The notes under the pieces were generated by a model. It made no database searches and had not been told where the DNA came from. It was given only the letters and a program-made list of their open reading frames with translations. Shown piece after piece: positions 39,561-49,935 of a DNA stretch of 64,000 nucleotides. The position numbers were made by a program, and so were the translations under genes. The first letter of the stretch is position 1, and the number at the start of each line of letters is the position of its first letter. The stretch is from CAVRAW01 sp963716135 (GTDB lineage Bacteria > Planctomycetota > Planctomycetia > Pirellulales > JADZDJ01), in NCBI GenBank assembly GCA_963716135.1, contig OY970289.1, positions 124,001-188,000 of the forward strand, in the 5' to 3' direction.

Positions 39561-40838
39561 TCAGGCCGCCCGGGCGATTCGGCCTTTCGAATCTGGGTCG
39601 TGCCGCGCCGTCAGCAGGTGGATAGCGGCGGTCAACTGGTGCAATGCCTGGTCGAATTGATGCGTTTCATTCAATAGCCGCAGATTGCTGTCCAACGAGC
39701 TTTGGAGCTTCACCAACTGGCCTTCGCCTTGCAGCAGGCCGGCCAGCGCTTCGACAAACTTGGCCAAGTGGGCATACAGGCCCGACACTTGATTGGCCAT
39801 CGTTTGCACCTGGCTTTTGTGCTCTTCGCGTTGGGCCTGCAGTTCGCCCAATAGGCCCAGCAGCTTCTTCTCCCGCAACGTGTCGCTTTCGTCGAACCTC
39901 TGCTGCCACCGGGCCAGCGATTGCTCCCAGAGCTGGGCGTTGGCTTGAATTCGCTCTTCGCTCTGTTGCTGCAGCCGGTGGAAGGCGGTGGACCACAACT
40001 GCAGTTGCCGCTCGATGGTTTTATCCATGGCATGCAAAGTGGCGTGGCTGCCCGACTGCACGGCTTGCAGAAACGGCGTCAGGCTTTCGTCCACGACTTC
40101 AAAGCGGTTCAATAGCGCCAAATCAGTGCGGCGCGTGACCGATTTGACGATGCCCCGTTCGGCCCGTTCACACAGAAACAGGCTGAGCATCATGGTGATG
40201 GCCGCCGCCAAGGCCACGGTCGTGGTGTTGAACGCGGTGCCAATTTCGCCGATCACTTTGGCCAGGTTGTCGCCGATTTCATCGACCGACAGGCCGCCGA
40301 AGGCCGATCCGAAGTGGATCACCGTGCCCAAGATGCCCAACACCGGCGCCACCCAGCAGATAAAGCGAATCAAACCGTAATTGGCGTGCGTGTGTTCTTC
40401 ATCTTGCGTGGCCAGATATTGCAGGTATTCGTTGAATCCGTCGGCGGAGCCTTTCTCTTGCAGATACGACAGTGCCTTGTGCAGCCGCTGGGCGATCCGC
40501 GACTTTTGCAGCCATTTGGGCTGTTTCTGCACCAGGGCAAACAATTCGGCGCTCTTGGCAACCGGTTCGCGTGTGGTCCGCGGCGGCAACCAATCCTGCC
40601 GTAGAGCGAACGATTCATAAGGAAACGACAGCGCGCGCAGCACGACATCCACGATGCCCCAGATGAAGAAGAAAACCACCACGTACTCGACGACGTGCTC
40701 CGTGGTGTAATGGTGCAACAGTGTGTTTTTCAGCAGCGGCTGATTGATCAGCAGATAGAATCCCACTGTCAGCAAAGCGCCCAGCGCCAGCGGAAAATCC
40801 AAATAATCGGTGAACGAACGCTTGCGCATCGCGGCCAT
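39561..40838 (-). CDS. MotA/TolQ/ExbB-family proton channel protein
   Basis: 425 residues from ATG 40838. Four hydrophobic segments (about 12-30, 44-66, 155-176, 200-222) include the conserved G-I-L-G-T-V-I-H-F and T-T-V-A-L-A-A-A-I-T, the proton-channel pattern of the TolQ/ExbB/MotA family. The C-terminal half is a long coiled-coil-like region rich in Gln and Leu, unlike TolQ. It is divergent from queC; two ExbD-like genes lie 1.7 kb to the right on the other strand. A motor or energy-transfer role at the envelope is inferred. Confidence 0.82.
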   Translation of the reverse strand: MAAMRKRSFTDYLDFPLALGALLTVGFYLLINQPLLKNTLLHHYTTEHVVEYVVVFFFIWGIVDVVLRALSFPYESFALRQDWLPPRTTREPVAKSAELFALVQKQPKWLQKSRIAQRLHKALSYLQEKGSADGFNEYLQYLATQDEEHTHANYGLIRFICWVAPVLGILGTVIHFGSAFGGLSVDEIGDNLAKVIGEIGTAFNTTTVALAAAITMMLSLFLCERAERGIVKSVTRRTDLALLNRFEVVDESLTPFLQAVQSGSHATLHAMDKTIERQLQLWSTAFHRLQQQSEERIQANAQLWEQSLARWQQRFDESDTLREKKLLGLLGELQAQREEHKSQVQTMANQVSGLYAHLAKFVEALAGLLQGEGQLVKLQSSLDSNLRLLNETHQFDQALHQLTAAIHLLTARHDPDSKGRIARAA

Positions 40839-41038
40839 AATTGAAATTCCCAGACTACGCGGAGATCGGCGCAGCAGCCGCGCACGCTTCGCGCGCAGTC
40901 GCCGCCCGGAAGATGTGAAAAATTGACCCGGAATGAGAAGGTGGCGAGCCCGTGGCGTCAAGGTCAATCGACCGCCAGCCGCACTCGCCATACTTTCCCA
41001 CCCTACCCTGCTGCTGATGTCGGCGCTACAATCAAGCG

Positions 41039-41734
41039 ATGATCGGGGTCCTTGCCAGCGGCGGATTGGATAGCGCGATTCTCGTTTCCCATTTGCTCGA
41101 CCAAGGCGAGCGAGTCCAGCCATTTTACGTCCGCTCGAATCTTTATTGGGAAGCCGCGGAGCTGGCCGGCTTGCAAGCGTACCTGGCGGCCATCGCCACC
41201 GACAATTTGTTGCCGCTGGTCCAGTTGCTACTGCCGTTGGACGATCTGTACGCCGGCCATTGGAGCATCAGCGGCAGCCGCACGCCGGATGCGACCACTC
41301 GCGACGATGCCGTTTATTTGCCCGGGCGAAATCTGCTTTTGATCGTCAAGGCGGCTTTGTGGTGCCAGTTACATGGCATTGAGCGGTTGGCGCTGGGCGT
41401 GTTGGCGAGCAATCCCTTCGACGATGCCACGCCGCAGTTTTTCGCCGCCTTGGAGAACATTTTGCGGCAGATCGGCCAGCCGGCGCTGGCGATCGAGCGG
41501 CCTTTCGGCGGGATGCATAAGCGCGCCGTGATGGAATTGGGCCGGCGGTATCCGTTAGGATTGACCTTCTCGTGCATTGCTCCGGTCGACGGCCTGCATT
41601 GCGGCCGCTGCAATAAGTGCGCAGAGCGCCAGGCGGCATTCCAGATAATCGGCATGCGCGACCCGACGCGATATATTGTTCGAACCGAAGGGCCCGGCCT
41701 GGGGGCCGGGGCTAAACTTAACCCTGAATCCTGA
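41039..41734 (+). CDS. queC: 7-cyano-7-deazaguanine synthase
   Basis: 231 residues. It makes preQ0, the precursor of queuosine, from 7-carboxy-7-deazaguanine. The ATP pyrophosphatase loop S-G-G-L-D-S is at residues 8-13, and the C-terminal zinc site has C-I-A-P, C-G-R-C and N-K-C-A. It is followed after 14 bases by queD, a natural pair. Other steps (queE, folE) are not in the window. Confidence 0.93.
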   Translation: MIGVLASGGLDSAILVSHLLDQGERVQPFYVRSNLYWEAAELAGLQAYLAAIATDNLLPLVQLLLPLDDLYAGHWSISGSRTPDATTRDDAVYLPGRNLLLIVKAALWCQLHGIERLALGVLASNPFDDATPQFFAALENILRQIGQPALAIERPFGGMHKRAVMELGRRYPLGLTFSCIAPVDGLHCGRCNKCAERQAAFQIIGMRDPTRYIVRTEGPGLGAGAKLNPES

Positions 41735-41748
41735 ACCCTTGCCTACCT

Positions 41749-42153
41749 ATGTTCCGCGTTACTCGAGAAATCGATTTCTGCTACGGACATCGCTTGCTGG
41801 AATACGACGGCAAGTGCCGCCACTTGCACGGGCACAACGGCCGGGCGGTGATTGTCATCGAATCGCCCAAGCTCGATGCGCGCGGCATGGTTTTGGATTT
41901 CAACGACATCAAGCGCGTCGTGAGCCAGTGGATCGACGACAATCTCGATCACCGCATGCTGCTAAGGCGCGACGATCCGGCGGTGCCGCTGCTAGAGAAA
42001 CTTGGCGAGCCGCTCTATCTGCTCGATGTGAATCCGACGGCTGAGAATATCGCCAAGCTGATTTTCGATTTCACGGCCAAGGCGGGGTTCCCCGTCGTGG
42101 AAACTCGCCTCTGGGAAACGCCGCGCTGCTTCGCGACGTACCGGAGCGAGTAA
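41749..42153 (+). CDS. queD: 6-carboxy-tetrahydropterin synthase
   Basis: 134 residues. QueD converts dihydroneopterin triphosphate to carboxytetrahydropterin, the step that feeds QueE and QueC. Zinc ligands are visible in F-C-Y-G-H-R and C-R-H-L-H-G-H-N, and the Asp/His pair is in D-N-L-D-H-R-M-L with E-T at the active-site end. Same operon as queC. Confidence 0.93.
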   Translation: MFRVTREIDFCYGHRLLEYDGKCRHLHGHNGRAVIVIESPKLDARGMVLDFNDIKRVVSQWIDDNLDHRMLLRRDDPAVPLLEKLGEPLYLLDVNPTAENIAKLIFDFTAKAGFPVVETRLWETPRCFATYRSE

Positions 42154-42538
42154 GCAAGCTGCCAAGTAGAGATCTTGGCGGTGAGAAACTCATCTGCGCA
42201 ATAAAACAGTCCGGGCGGACTGCTGATGCAGCACCAACCCGGACCGTGGTTCCCCCCTGGGATGTCGGCGTCGATGTGCGTCGACCACCCGTGCGAGAGT
42301 AGATATCGGCCGGCTCGACTCTGCCGCTTTGGCAAATTTTGACGATTACGAAAAACAGACGGGGCCATTCGCCATCTTCTCTAAATTCTCGCGATACCCG
42401 CGGAATTAGCCTGCCAGGGCATTCCGCCTCATTGACCTTAACGATTACGTCGATCTTTAGGAGGATCGTCCGCCTCCATGGGGATGTTGCGCGCCGATTC
42501 GGGCTCGCGCTGTGCTATCAATCCGCCGGAACGCTCGC
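42154..42538. other. Non-coding gap upstream of the ExbD-like genes
   Basis: 385 bases without a gene I can support. AGGAGG at 42461-42466 is followed by a weak inverted GGAGG...CCTCC. It is probably the leader of the ExbD-like operon; no clear -35/-10 was found. Confidence 0.4.
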
Positions 42539-44722
42539 ATGAAAAGGTCCACGGGGACCCCCGTCAATTTGTTGCCGCTTTTGGACGTGCTGCTGTGCAC
42601 GATGGGCACGCTGATCGTCGTGCTGGGCGTGTTGAACCGCCTGGCCCGAAATCACTCCGTCGACCAGCACCGCGAAGAGATGGCGATCGCCAAGGAGCAG
42701 GTGACGCTGCGCATCGAGCAATTGACGACAGCCCGCGAAAAGACGATTGCCGATCTCGACGCGGCGCGCCGCCGGTTGAGCGGCATTGAAGATCACTCGC
42801 GGCAACTGGCCGACAAACTGAAAACTCTCGGCGCCGCTGCGCGGCAGTTGTCTTCCGACAAATCGGCCGACGATAAGCGCGACGCCCTGCGGCGCGAATT
42901 GAATCAATTGAATTCCGATCGGGCACAATTGGACAAGGATTTGCAAACCGCGCGAAACGCCGCCGTTCAGCACAAAGTGATGTTCTCGATCGTACCGTTC
43001 GACGGCGTTTACAAGACCAACCGCCGGCCGATCTACATCGAGTGCCGCGGCGATTCGATCATCTTGCAGCCTGAAGGCATCGTGCTCACGCCGCACGATT
43101 TTCTCGGGCCGTCGGGACCGGGCAATCCTCTGGCCTCGGCGTTGCGCAGCACAGGAGTATTGGAGCCAAACGCCGCCGCCGGGCGCGGATGTCAGCAACG
43201 ACCCTTATCCGCTGCTGTTGGTGCGCCCTGACGGCATTATCGCCTATTATCTGGCGCACGACGCGATGGCATCTTGGAACGCGGAGTTTGGGTATGAGTT
43301 GATTAGCGCCGATGGCAAGCTGGAATTCCCCGCAGCTCCCGAGCCGCGCCTGGTCGAGATGGAGCGCCGTGCGGTGGACGAAGCCCGCCAGCGCCTGCAA
43401 TGGTTGGCGCAAGTCAGCCCTGAGGCGTTTAAGCGCGAGCAAAAGGTTCAATATCGCGTCTCAGCCATTCGCGGCGGATTGGTGCGCGACGGCGCGCCCT
43501 CGCTGGGAAACGATCCTTTCGCCAACGATCCGCTAGGCGGGTTCGGCAAATCGGCCAGCGGCAACCCAGGCGGTCGAGGCGGCACAGACATGGGTCCCGG
43601 CGGCGGTGCCTATCCCACCGAATATCGAATGGCCGATGCGCGGGGCAACGCCGCGCTAGGCTTCGGAGGAAATGGAACCGGCGGGAGCAATGGCACTGGT
43701 TTTGGAGGAAATGGAACCGGCGCGAACAATGGCGCGGGCTCCGGGACAACTGGAAACGGCGGCAGCGATGGGGCCGGCTTTGGATCCGGCGGAAGTGGAA
43801 ACCACGTCTTCGGCAATGGCGCGGCAGCAAACGACGCTCTTGGCAGCGGCAGCAACGGCGCAGGCAATGAAGCCGGAAATGGAACCGGTGGTCGCACCGG
43901 AAACGGCCAGCAGACATCGCTTGTTGGCCCGCGGTATTCGCAGTCCGGCGGATTAAATCCGCAAGGCGCCTACGGCGGCGGCGACAATTCGGGCGCTGGC
44001 GAAGGTCAGCGCGGCGGACCGCAATTAAGTGGCGCGGGGATGGCCGGCGCACGGGCGGCTCGCACAACGGGTCGGCAGAGGGCGCAACGCCCGGCGCCAA
44101 CTCGCCGATGGCTGGCCGATTCGCGGCCGGCGGAAGCGGGACTTCCTCTGGCGGCACATCGAGCGCCGGCGGTTCGTTTGCCGAGGGCGATGCATCGGGA
44201 AACAACTCATCATCATCCGGCGGCTGCGCATCTGGCGGCGCGGCGTCGAGCTCGAACAGCGCGATGGGTCAGTCCGGAATGGCGGGTGGCAGCGACGCGA
44301 ACCCAATGTCGTCTGGTATCCCATCGCCATCGCTCAACTTCAATGCAAATCAAGAGCGTAACTCTCGGAAGTTGGCCAACGAGCGCGGCCGCAACTGGGC
44401 GCTGCCGACCAATACGACCGCCTCTGTGCCGATTACGCGGCCGATCCGCATCGAGTGCTGGAACGATCGGCTGATTTTGGTGCCGGATTCGCGCGATCAG
44501 CAGCCGCAAGTGATTCCGCTGGCCGACCGAACCGACGAAGCGGTCGATCAATTGGTGGCCGCCGTGCGCGTGCACACGCAAGGTTGGGGCCAAGCCGGAC
44601 GCAGCATGTATTGGAAACCGCAACTATTGTTGGACGTCAAACCGCAACCCGAAGCCGAATCGCGCACCGCCGATCTGCAAGTGCTGCTGGCCGACAGTGG
44701 ACTCGATGTAAAGCGAAAATGA
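42539..44722 (+). CDS. ExbD-like membrane protein with Gly/Asn/Ser-rich region, two frameshifts
   Basis: ATG 42539. An N-terminal ExbD-type membrane helix (N-L-L-P-L-L-D-V-L-L-C-T-M-G-T-L-I-V-V-L-G-V) is followed by a coiled coil (about 40-150) and a beta-rich part. The frame breaks at about 43170-43185 and again at about 44040-44055. Between and beyond the breaks comes a roughly 270-residue tract rich in Gly, Asn, Ser and Thr with repeated G-N-G-T-G units, then a final domain (P-I-R-I-E-C-W-N-D-R-L) resembling the one before the first break (P-I-Y-I-E-C-R-G-D-S). The total is about 727 codons. It probably pairs with the TolQ-like protein and the next gene. Confidence 0.75.
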
Positions 44723-44761
44723 TTCTAACAACGGACAACCGGCAACGGACAACGGACCATC

Positions 44762-45740
44762 ATGGAACATACTGAAGCCCATGAATCGCTCGGCACCGAC
44801 TCGTTTCTCGACGTGACGGTCAACATCGTCGGCATTCTGATCATCCTGGTGATGGTGGTCGGAATGCGGGTGCAAAAAGGTCCGGCGATCGCCGTGCCGC
44901 ACGACGATGCGTCGCAGGCGGAAATCTCGGCGCTCAGCCGCCGCTCGGCCGAAATCGAATACGACGCCCGCCGCACGCAACAGCAACTGGCCGACGTCGA
45001 GCATGAAATTGCCGCCCGAAGCGCAGAGCGCATGGCGCTGGCGACCGCCATTGCGGCGGCGGAAAAGAACATCACCGATCACCGGGCTAAGCTGGACGGC
45101 TCGCAGCAGGAAGATTTCGATCTGCGCCGGCAGGTCGATGAAACGCGCACCGCGGTAGAAAACGAAAAGAAACAGCTCGCCGATCTGCAGGCGCAAAAGT
45201 CTCCCGTCGAGGAGATCAAGCACTATCCCACTCCGCTAAGCCACACGGTGTTCGGGCATGAAGTTCACTTTCAGCTTCAGGGCGGGCGGATCGCTTATGT
45301 GCCGCTGGACGATTTCATCGAGGACGTGCGCGAATATGCGTTCCGCCGGATCGAATCTCTCCGAGGTCACCGACAAAGTGGGAGTGGTCGGGCCGCGCAA
45401 CGGCTTCGAATTCCGCTACACGGTCGATCTGATCACCGACCGCGGCCGCGGCGTAGTGGGGATGCGCACCAAAGAGTGGCAGCTCGTGCCGGTCGGCATG
45501 CAAATGGGGGAGACCCCCGACAAGGCCCTCTCTTCATCTTCGCAATTCCGCTGGGCGCTGGCGAGCCACAGTCCGAAGGACACGACGGTCACGCTGTGGA
45601 CCTATCCCGATAGTTTCGCTCAGTACGAGCAACTCAAGGAAGAATTGCACCGCATGGGTTACGCCACGGCGGGCCGGCCCCTGCCAGTGGGCGTGCTGAT
45701 CGGCGGCTCGGACCACGGCACGAAATCGTCGGCACAGTGA
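44762..45740 (+). CDS. ExbD-like membrane protein, frameshifted
   Basis: ATG 44762. The N-terminal helix (S-F-L-D-V-T-V-N-I-V-G-I-L-I-I-L-V-M-V-V-G) resembles the ExbD start, followed by a coiled coil (about 55-145) and a C-terminal beta-rich domain. The frame changes at about 45355-45362; the second frame continues S-E-V-T-D-K-V-G-V-V-G-P-R-N-G-F-E-F-R-Y to TGA 45740. Total about 326 residues. It lies 39 bases after the other ExbD-like gene, in one operon with it. A 24-bp dyad follows the stop. Confidence 0.75.
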
Positions 45741-45746
45741 GGAAAA

Positions 45747-45821
45747 GAGACGAGGGGCGAGAGGCGAGGGGCGAGAGAGAAAATCTTTGTTTGACGTCTC
45801 TCGCCTCTCATCCCTCGTCTC
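45747..45821. repeat. GACGAGG-word inverted repeat, overlapping the bioA 3' end
   Basis: Arms 45747-45770 and 45798-45821 match at 21 of 24 positions around a 27-nt loop. The right arm contains the last codons of bioA (G-T-R-D-E-G), so the repeat has supplied its C terminus. Serves as the boundary between two convergent operons. Confidence 0.6.
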
Positions 45822-47961
45822 TCGTCCCTTCTTCTAGGCCGTGCTCGACCGTCGCGCAGATTCGATCGAGTTCATCCATTGAGATCGCCAGCGGCGGCAT
45901 GATCACCACCACGTTGCCCAGCGGGCGAAGCAGCACGCCGGCGGCCATCGCGGACTCGCACACCCGCCAGCCGCGGCGCTCTTCCCAGGGAAAGGGTTCC
46001 TTGGTGTTTTTGTCGCGCACCAGCTCGACGCCGGCGATCATTCCACACTGCCGCACGTCGCCCACGTGCTTGTGCTGGGCGATCCGCGACAGATGCTCTT
46101 TCAGCCGCGCGATCTTCGGCTGAATATTCTCCAGCGTTCGCTCCTCTTCAAAAATGCGCAGGTTTGCCAACGCCACCGCCGCCCCCAACGGATTGCCGCC
46201 GTAGGTGTGGCCGTGGAAGAACGATTTTGATTCGGAATATTTTCCCAGAAAAGCGTTCCAGATTTCGTCGGTCGCGAGCGTGGCGGCCAGCGGCAGGTAG
46301 CCGCCGGTGATTCCTTTTGCCAGGCAGAGAAAATCGGGCGTGACCTGTTCGTGCTCGCAGGCGAACATTTTTCCGGTCCGGCCGAAGCCGACGGCCACTT
46401 CGTCGGCGATCAGCAGCACGTCGTACTTGGTGCACAGCTCGCGCACGCCGCGCAGATAACCGGCCGGGTGCACGATGATGCCCGCCGCACACTGCACCAA
46501 GGGCTCCAGCACCAGCGCGGCGATGCGCTGATGATTTTCCGCCAACACTTGCTCGACGGTCCCCAAGTAATGTTTCAGGGCGGACTGCTCCGTCACGCCT
46601 TGCGGCAAGCGATACATATCCGGCGCCGGCACGCGGATCACGTCGAACAACAGCGGCTCGAACATGGCCGTGAAGCGATCGACGCCGCCGACGCTGATGC
46701 CCCCCATCGTGTCGCCGTGGTAGGCGTCGCCCAGCGCCACGTAGAGCGTCTTCTCCGGCCGCGGATCCTTTCGCTGCCGCCAATACTGAAACGCCATTTT
46801 CAAAGCGACCTCGACTGCGGTCGCGCCGTCGTCGGAGAAGAACACATGCTTCAGCCCCGCCGGCGCGATGTCGATCAATCGCCTCGCCAGCTCAATGGTC
46901 GTGGGATTCGACATCCCCAGATTCGTCACGTGCGCCACGCGCTCGAGTTGCTCCTTGAGCGCCGCGTCGAGCTTCGGGTGGCGATGGCCGTGCAAATTGC
47001 ACCACAGGCTGCTGGTGGCGTCGAGATATTCGCGGCCGTCGATATCGACCAGCGTACAGCCGCAGGCGCGCTCGATGATCAGCGGTTGATACTCCGCCAT
47101 CTGCGTGAAAGCGTGCCAGACAATTTCGCGGTCCCAGCGGCGCAATTGATCGTGCGAAATCGGCGTCATCGGGTTCACCACTCGACGATGACCGGCGCGC
47201 ACAGCGCCAATTTGCAACACCTGCGCCGCGTTGCCATCGACCACGGCAATCTCCAGATAACCGCTGGAACCGACCAGGGCCGTCAGCTCCTGGGGCTTTC
47301 GTTCCCCATAGGCGTGAGCAAGCGCATTCACAACGCTATCGGCCGCCCAAACTCGAACTCGGGCGATATGCACTTCGGGGGGCAACATGCTGGCCGGGAT
47401 ATTTGTGATTAAATTGCCGAAGCGATCGACCCATCGCACGGTTCCTTCGATGCGGTTGGCCGCGCACCGCGCCTCCGGCCAATCGAGCATGACCAACTCT
47501 TGCGCGGCCGGGCCCAATCGCTCCGGCTCGACGCCCAAGCTCAACTGCGCCGCGACGGGGGCCAAAATATCACGGCCATGAAACGTGTGCGAAACGGTAG
47601 GCATCCAATAATCGACGTTCGCCAATTCGATGATTCGCGCCGGCCGATTGCGGATCGCCAGCAAACTCAGCAATCCGTTATCGGGCGCCAGATATTGCTG
47701 ATCGCCGATGCGTGCATAAACCAGCCGCCGCGACGTGCCGACGCCCGGATCGATTACAGCCACATGAATGGTTCCCGGCGGAAACCAGGGGGTGGCCTCG
47801 GCCAACAGCACCGCGCCGTGGCGCACATCCTGCGGCCCGACTTCGTGCGAAATATCCACGATCCGCGCCGCGGGATTGATGCCCAGAATCACTCCCTTCA
47901 TCGCGGCAGCATAGGGGCTAGCAGAGCCGAAGTCGGTCGTGAGCGTGATAATAATTGCCAT
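45808..47961 (-). CDS. bioA: SAM hydroxide adenosyltransferase domain in frame with BioA aminotransferase
   Basis: 717 residues. Residues 1-264 form a DUF62 protein (L-T-T-D-F-G, V-I-D-P-G-V-G-T, A-P-D-N-G-L-L), the S-adenosylmethionine-hydrolysing family related to fluorinase. From residue 265 (M-T-P-I-S-H-D-Q, ATG 47169) follows a full BioA (453 residues), which makes 7,8-diaminononanoate for biotin with SAM as amino donor; W-H-A-F-T-Q, A-Y-H-G-D-T-M-G and A-K-G-I-T-G-G with the PLP-binding Lys are visible. No stop separates them. In the +1 frame the first protein would end A-P-V-I-V-E-W-stop (47175-47177), so this may be two genes joined by an indel. Start ATG 47961 follows gatB by 20 bases. 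Confidence 0.75.
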   Translation of the reverse strand: MAIIITLTTDFGSASPYAAAMKGVILGINPAARIVDISHEVGPQDVRHGAVLLAEATPWFPPGTIHVAVIDPGVGTSRRLVYARIGDQQYLAPDNGLLSLLAIRNRPARIIELANVDYWMPTVSHTFHGRDILAPVAAQLSLGVEPERLGPAAQELVMLDWPEARCAANRIEGTVRWVDRFGNLITNIPASMLPPEVHIARVRVWAADSVVNALAHAYGERKPQELTALVGSSGYLEIAVVDGNAAQVLQIGAVRAGHRRVVNPMTPISHDQLRRWDREIVWHAFTQMAEYQPLIIERACGCTLVDIDGREYLDATSSLWCNLHGHRHPKLDAALKEQLERVAHVTNLGMSNPTTIELARRLIDIAPAGLKHVFFSDDGATAVEVALKMAFQYWRQRKDPRPEKTLYVALGDAYHGDTMGGISVGGVDRFTAMFEPLLFDVIRVPAPDMYRLPQGVTEQSALKHYLGTVEQVLAENHQRIAALVLEPLVQCAAGIIVHPAGYLRGVRELCTKYDVLLIADEVAVGFGRTGKMFACEHEQVTPDFLCLAKGITGGYLPLAATLATDEIWNAFLGKYSESKSFFHGHTYGGNPLGAAVALANLRIFEEERTLENIQPKIARLKEHLSRIAQHKHVGDVRQCGMIAGVELVRDKNTKEPFPWEERRGWRVCESAMAAGVLLRPLGNVVVIMPPLAISMDELDRICATVEHGLEEGTRDEG

Positions 47962-47981
47962 ACATTCACTTTTCACCGACA

Positions 47982-49451
47982 TTACATCTTTGCGACCAAC
48001 TCCAAGCAAATTTCGCGGAAGCGCGCGGGATTGATGTTGGCGTTGCGCTTTTTGGCCTGACCGATCAAGCTGGCCGCGGCTTGCACTTTGCCCGACTTGA
48101 TGTCGGCCACGATCTTTGGATTCGCCGCCAGGATTTCGCCCGCCATGGCGACCAGTTCCGATTCGTCCACTTTGGCGATGCCCAGCGCCGCGACGGCATC
48201 GCCGACGGATTTGCCTGTGAGCATGGCGGCAAAAACCTCGCGGGCGCGGCTGGTGTTGAAGTCGCCGGCCTGGACGCGCTTGATCAGATTGGCCAATTCC
48301 TCGGCGCAGTACCGGGAATTTTTCGATCGGCGTCTCCAGTTCGTTCAGCACGCGCAGCACGTCTTGCGCAACCCAGTTGGCGGCGGTCTTGCCGTCTCCG
48401 GTGAGCCCGGCAAGCTTGACGAAGTATTCCACCAGCGGCCGGCCTTGATTCACAATCACGTCGCTGTCGTAGGCCGTGATGCCGTAGGTTTTCTCCAGCC
48501 GCGCGCACATTGCGCCGGCAGTTCACCCAGGGAGGAACGCACCTGTTCTACTTTTTCCGCCGTCACCGTGACCGGCACTAAATCGGGCTCGGGGAAATAT
48601 CGGTAATCGCTCGATTCTTCCTTGTGCCGCTGGGCGCGGGTGAGATTGGCCTCGTCGTCCCAGCCGCGCGTTTGCTTGGGTCGTTTGCCCATTTCGACGC
48701 GATCTTCCTGCCAGACATCGTATTGGCGCTTGGCTTCGTATTCCAACGCCCGTTCGACGGCGCGGAAGCTGTTCATGTTTTTGATTTCCACGATCGGCGT
48801 TTTGGCCAGCCGGCCGTCGGGCTGCGGAATGTGCAGGTTCACATTGGCGTCCACGCGCAAGCTTCCCTCCTGCATGTTGCAATCCGACACGCCCAGGTAC
48901 ATCAACAGCAGTTTCAACTCGGTGAGATATGCTTTCGACTCCAGCGCCGAGCGCATGTCGGGCTGGCTGACGATTTCCAACAGCGGCGTGCCGGTGCGAT
49001 TCAGGTCAATGCGGCTGTCGTCTTTGCCGGCCGCTTCGTCATGCATGCTCTTGCCGGCGTCTTCTTCCAAGTGCGCGCGAATGATGCCGACTCGTTTGGT
49101 TTGAAAGCGCCCTTTCGGATCGCTGATTTCCAAATAGCCGTCGTGCGAAAACGGCAGATCGTACTGACTGATCTGATATCCCTTGGGCAAATCGGGATAG
49201 TAATAATTCTTACGATCCCACTTGGTGAATGGCGCGATGGTGCAATTTAGCGCCACGGCGGTCTTGAGGCTCAGTTCGAACGCTTCGCGATTCATCACCG
49301 GCAGCGTGCCGGGCATGCCGATGCACACGGGACAAGTCTGTGTATTCGGCGGCGCCCCAAACTTCGCGCTGCACCCGCAAAACAGCTTGCTCGCCGTGAG
49401 CAATTGCACGTGCACTTCCAGGCCGATGATGGTGGTGTATGCGTCGGGCAT
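47982..49451 (-). CDS. gatB: Asp-tRNA(Asn)/Glu-tRNA(Gln) amidotransferase subunit B, two frameshifts
   Basis: ATG 49451. GatB phosphorylates the mischarged aminoacyl-tRNA and receives ammonia from GatA. The first frame (to about 48515) has E-V-H-V-Q-L, C-P-V-C-I-G-M-P-G, W-D-R-K-N-Y-Y-Y-P-D-L-P-K-G and the R-T-G-T-P-L-L-E motif. The middle continues in a second frame (R-L-E-K-T-Y-G-I-T-A-Y-D-S-D-V) to about 48305, and the C-terminal YqeY-like domain in a third frame (L-I-K-R-V-Q-A-G-D-F-N, then R-F-R-E-I-C-L-E-L-V-A) to TAA 47982. Total about 488 residues. Essential here because gatA and gatC are present, so the breaks are probably data errors. A GxxExxY cassette splits it from gatA. Confidence 0.9.
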
Positions 49452-49487
49452 GCCGCTGGCGGTAGTCGGGGTCTAGGGAACGCAGAT

Positions 49488-49517
49488 GAACACGGATGAA
49501 CTCAGATGAACACAGAT
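49488..49517. repeat. Inverted repeat, left arm
   Basis: Starts GAACACGGATGAACTC; partner of 49924-49953 (one mismatch in 30). Lies between gatB and the GxxExxY stop. Confidence 0.85.
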
Positions 49518-49524
49518 TTGGATC

Positions 49525-49935
49525 TTAATTATGTGATGACTGTGCCAATGGATTTACGATTCGCTTAATTTCAATTCTTGGCGTACCGAAGTTGATGAGA
49601 AGGCCGATTTGGTATCCTGTTGCTCTTAGATGGTTGATGCATTGCGCTCGATGGGCGTCGTCCAGCGCCTTGGCGGCCTTTAACTCGACAGGCACGCAGT
49701 CTTCGACCACTAAATCAGCGACATAGACTCCGACCACGTGATCGTCGTAGTAGACATCTACGGGTCGCTGTTGGTCCACGCGAAGACCACTCTTTGTCAA
49801 TTCGTGAGCCAGGGCATTCGCATACACCTTTTCCAGAAATCCAACGCCCAGCGTATTCGCAATCGAATACGCGCAACCGATGATTCTCTCGGTGATCTGA
49901 TTTATCCTTTCCTCTCGTTGCTGATCTGTGTTCAT
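49525..49935 (-). CDS. GxxExxY family protein
   Basis: 136 residues with the name-giving motif in G-V-G-F-L-E-K-V-Y, then D-L-V-V-E-D-C-V-P-V-E-L-K, which fits the PD-(D/E)xK nuclease-like core (D, E and K spaced as in that superfamily), and N-H-L-R-A-T-G-Y-Q-I-G-L-L-I-N-F-G. The family is widespread, often as a lone gene; its activity has not been settled to my knowledge. Residues 1-4 (M-N-T-D) are encoded by the inverted repeat. Minus-strand sense places it within the gatC-gatA-gatB transcription unit. Confidence 0.85.
   Translation of the reverse strand: MNTDQQREERINQITERIIGCAYSIANTLGVGFLEKVYANALAHELTKSGLRVDQQRPVDVYYDDHVVGVYVADLVVEDCVPVELKAAKALDDAHRAQCINHLRATGYQIGLLINFGTPRIEIKRIVNPLAQSSHN

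Noticed and set aside
43660..44060. G-N-G-T-G repeats as a CRISPR array or tandem DNA repeat
   Set aside because: The units are irregular in DNA and in frame with a protein; no spacer structure is present.
46351..47412. 353-codon plus-strand ORF opposite bioA
   Set aside because: Antisense shadow of the BioA and SAM-hydrolase frames; His/Arg/Gln-rich, no family.
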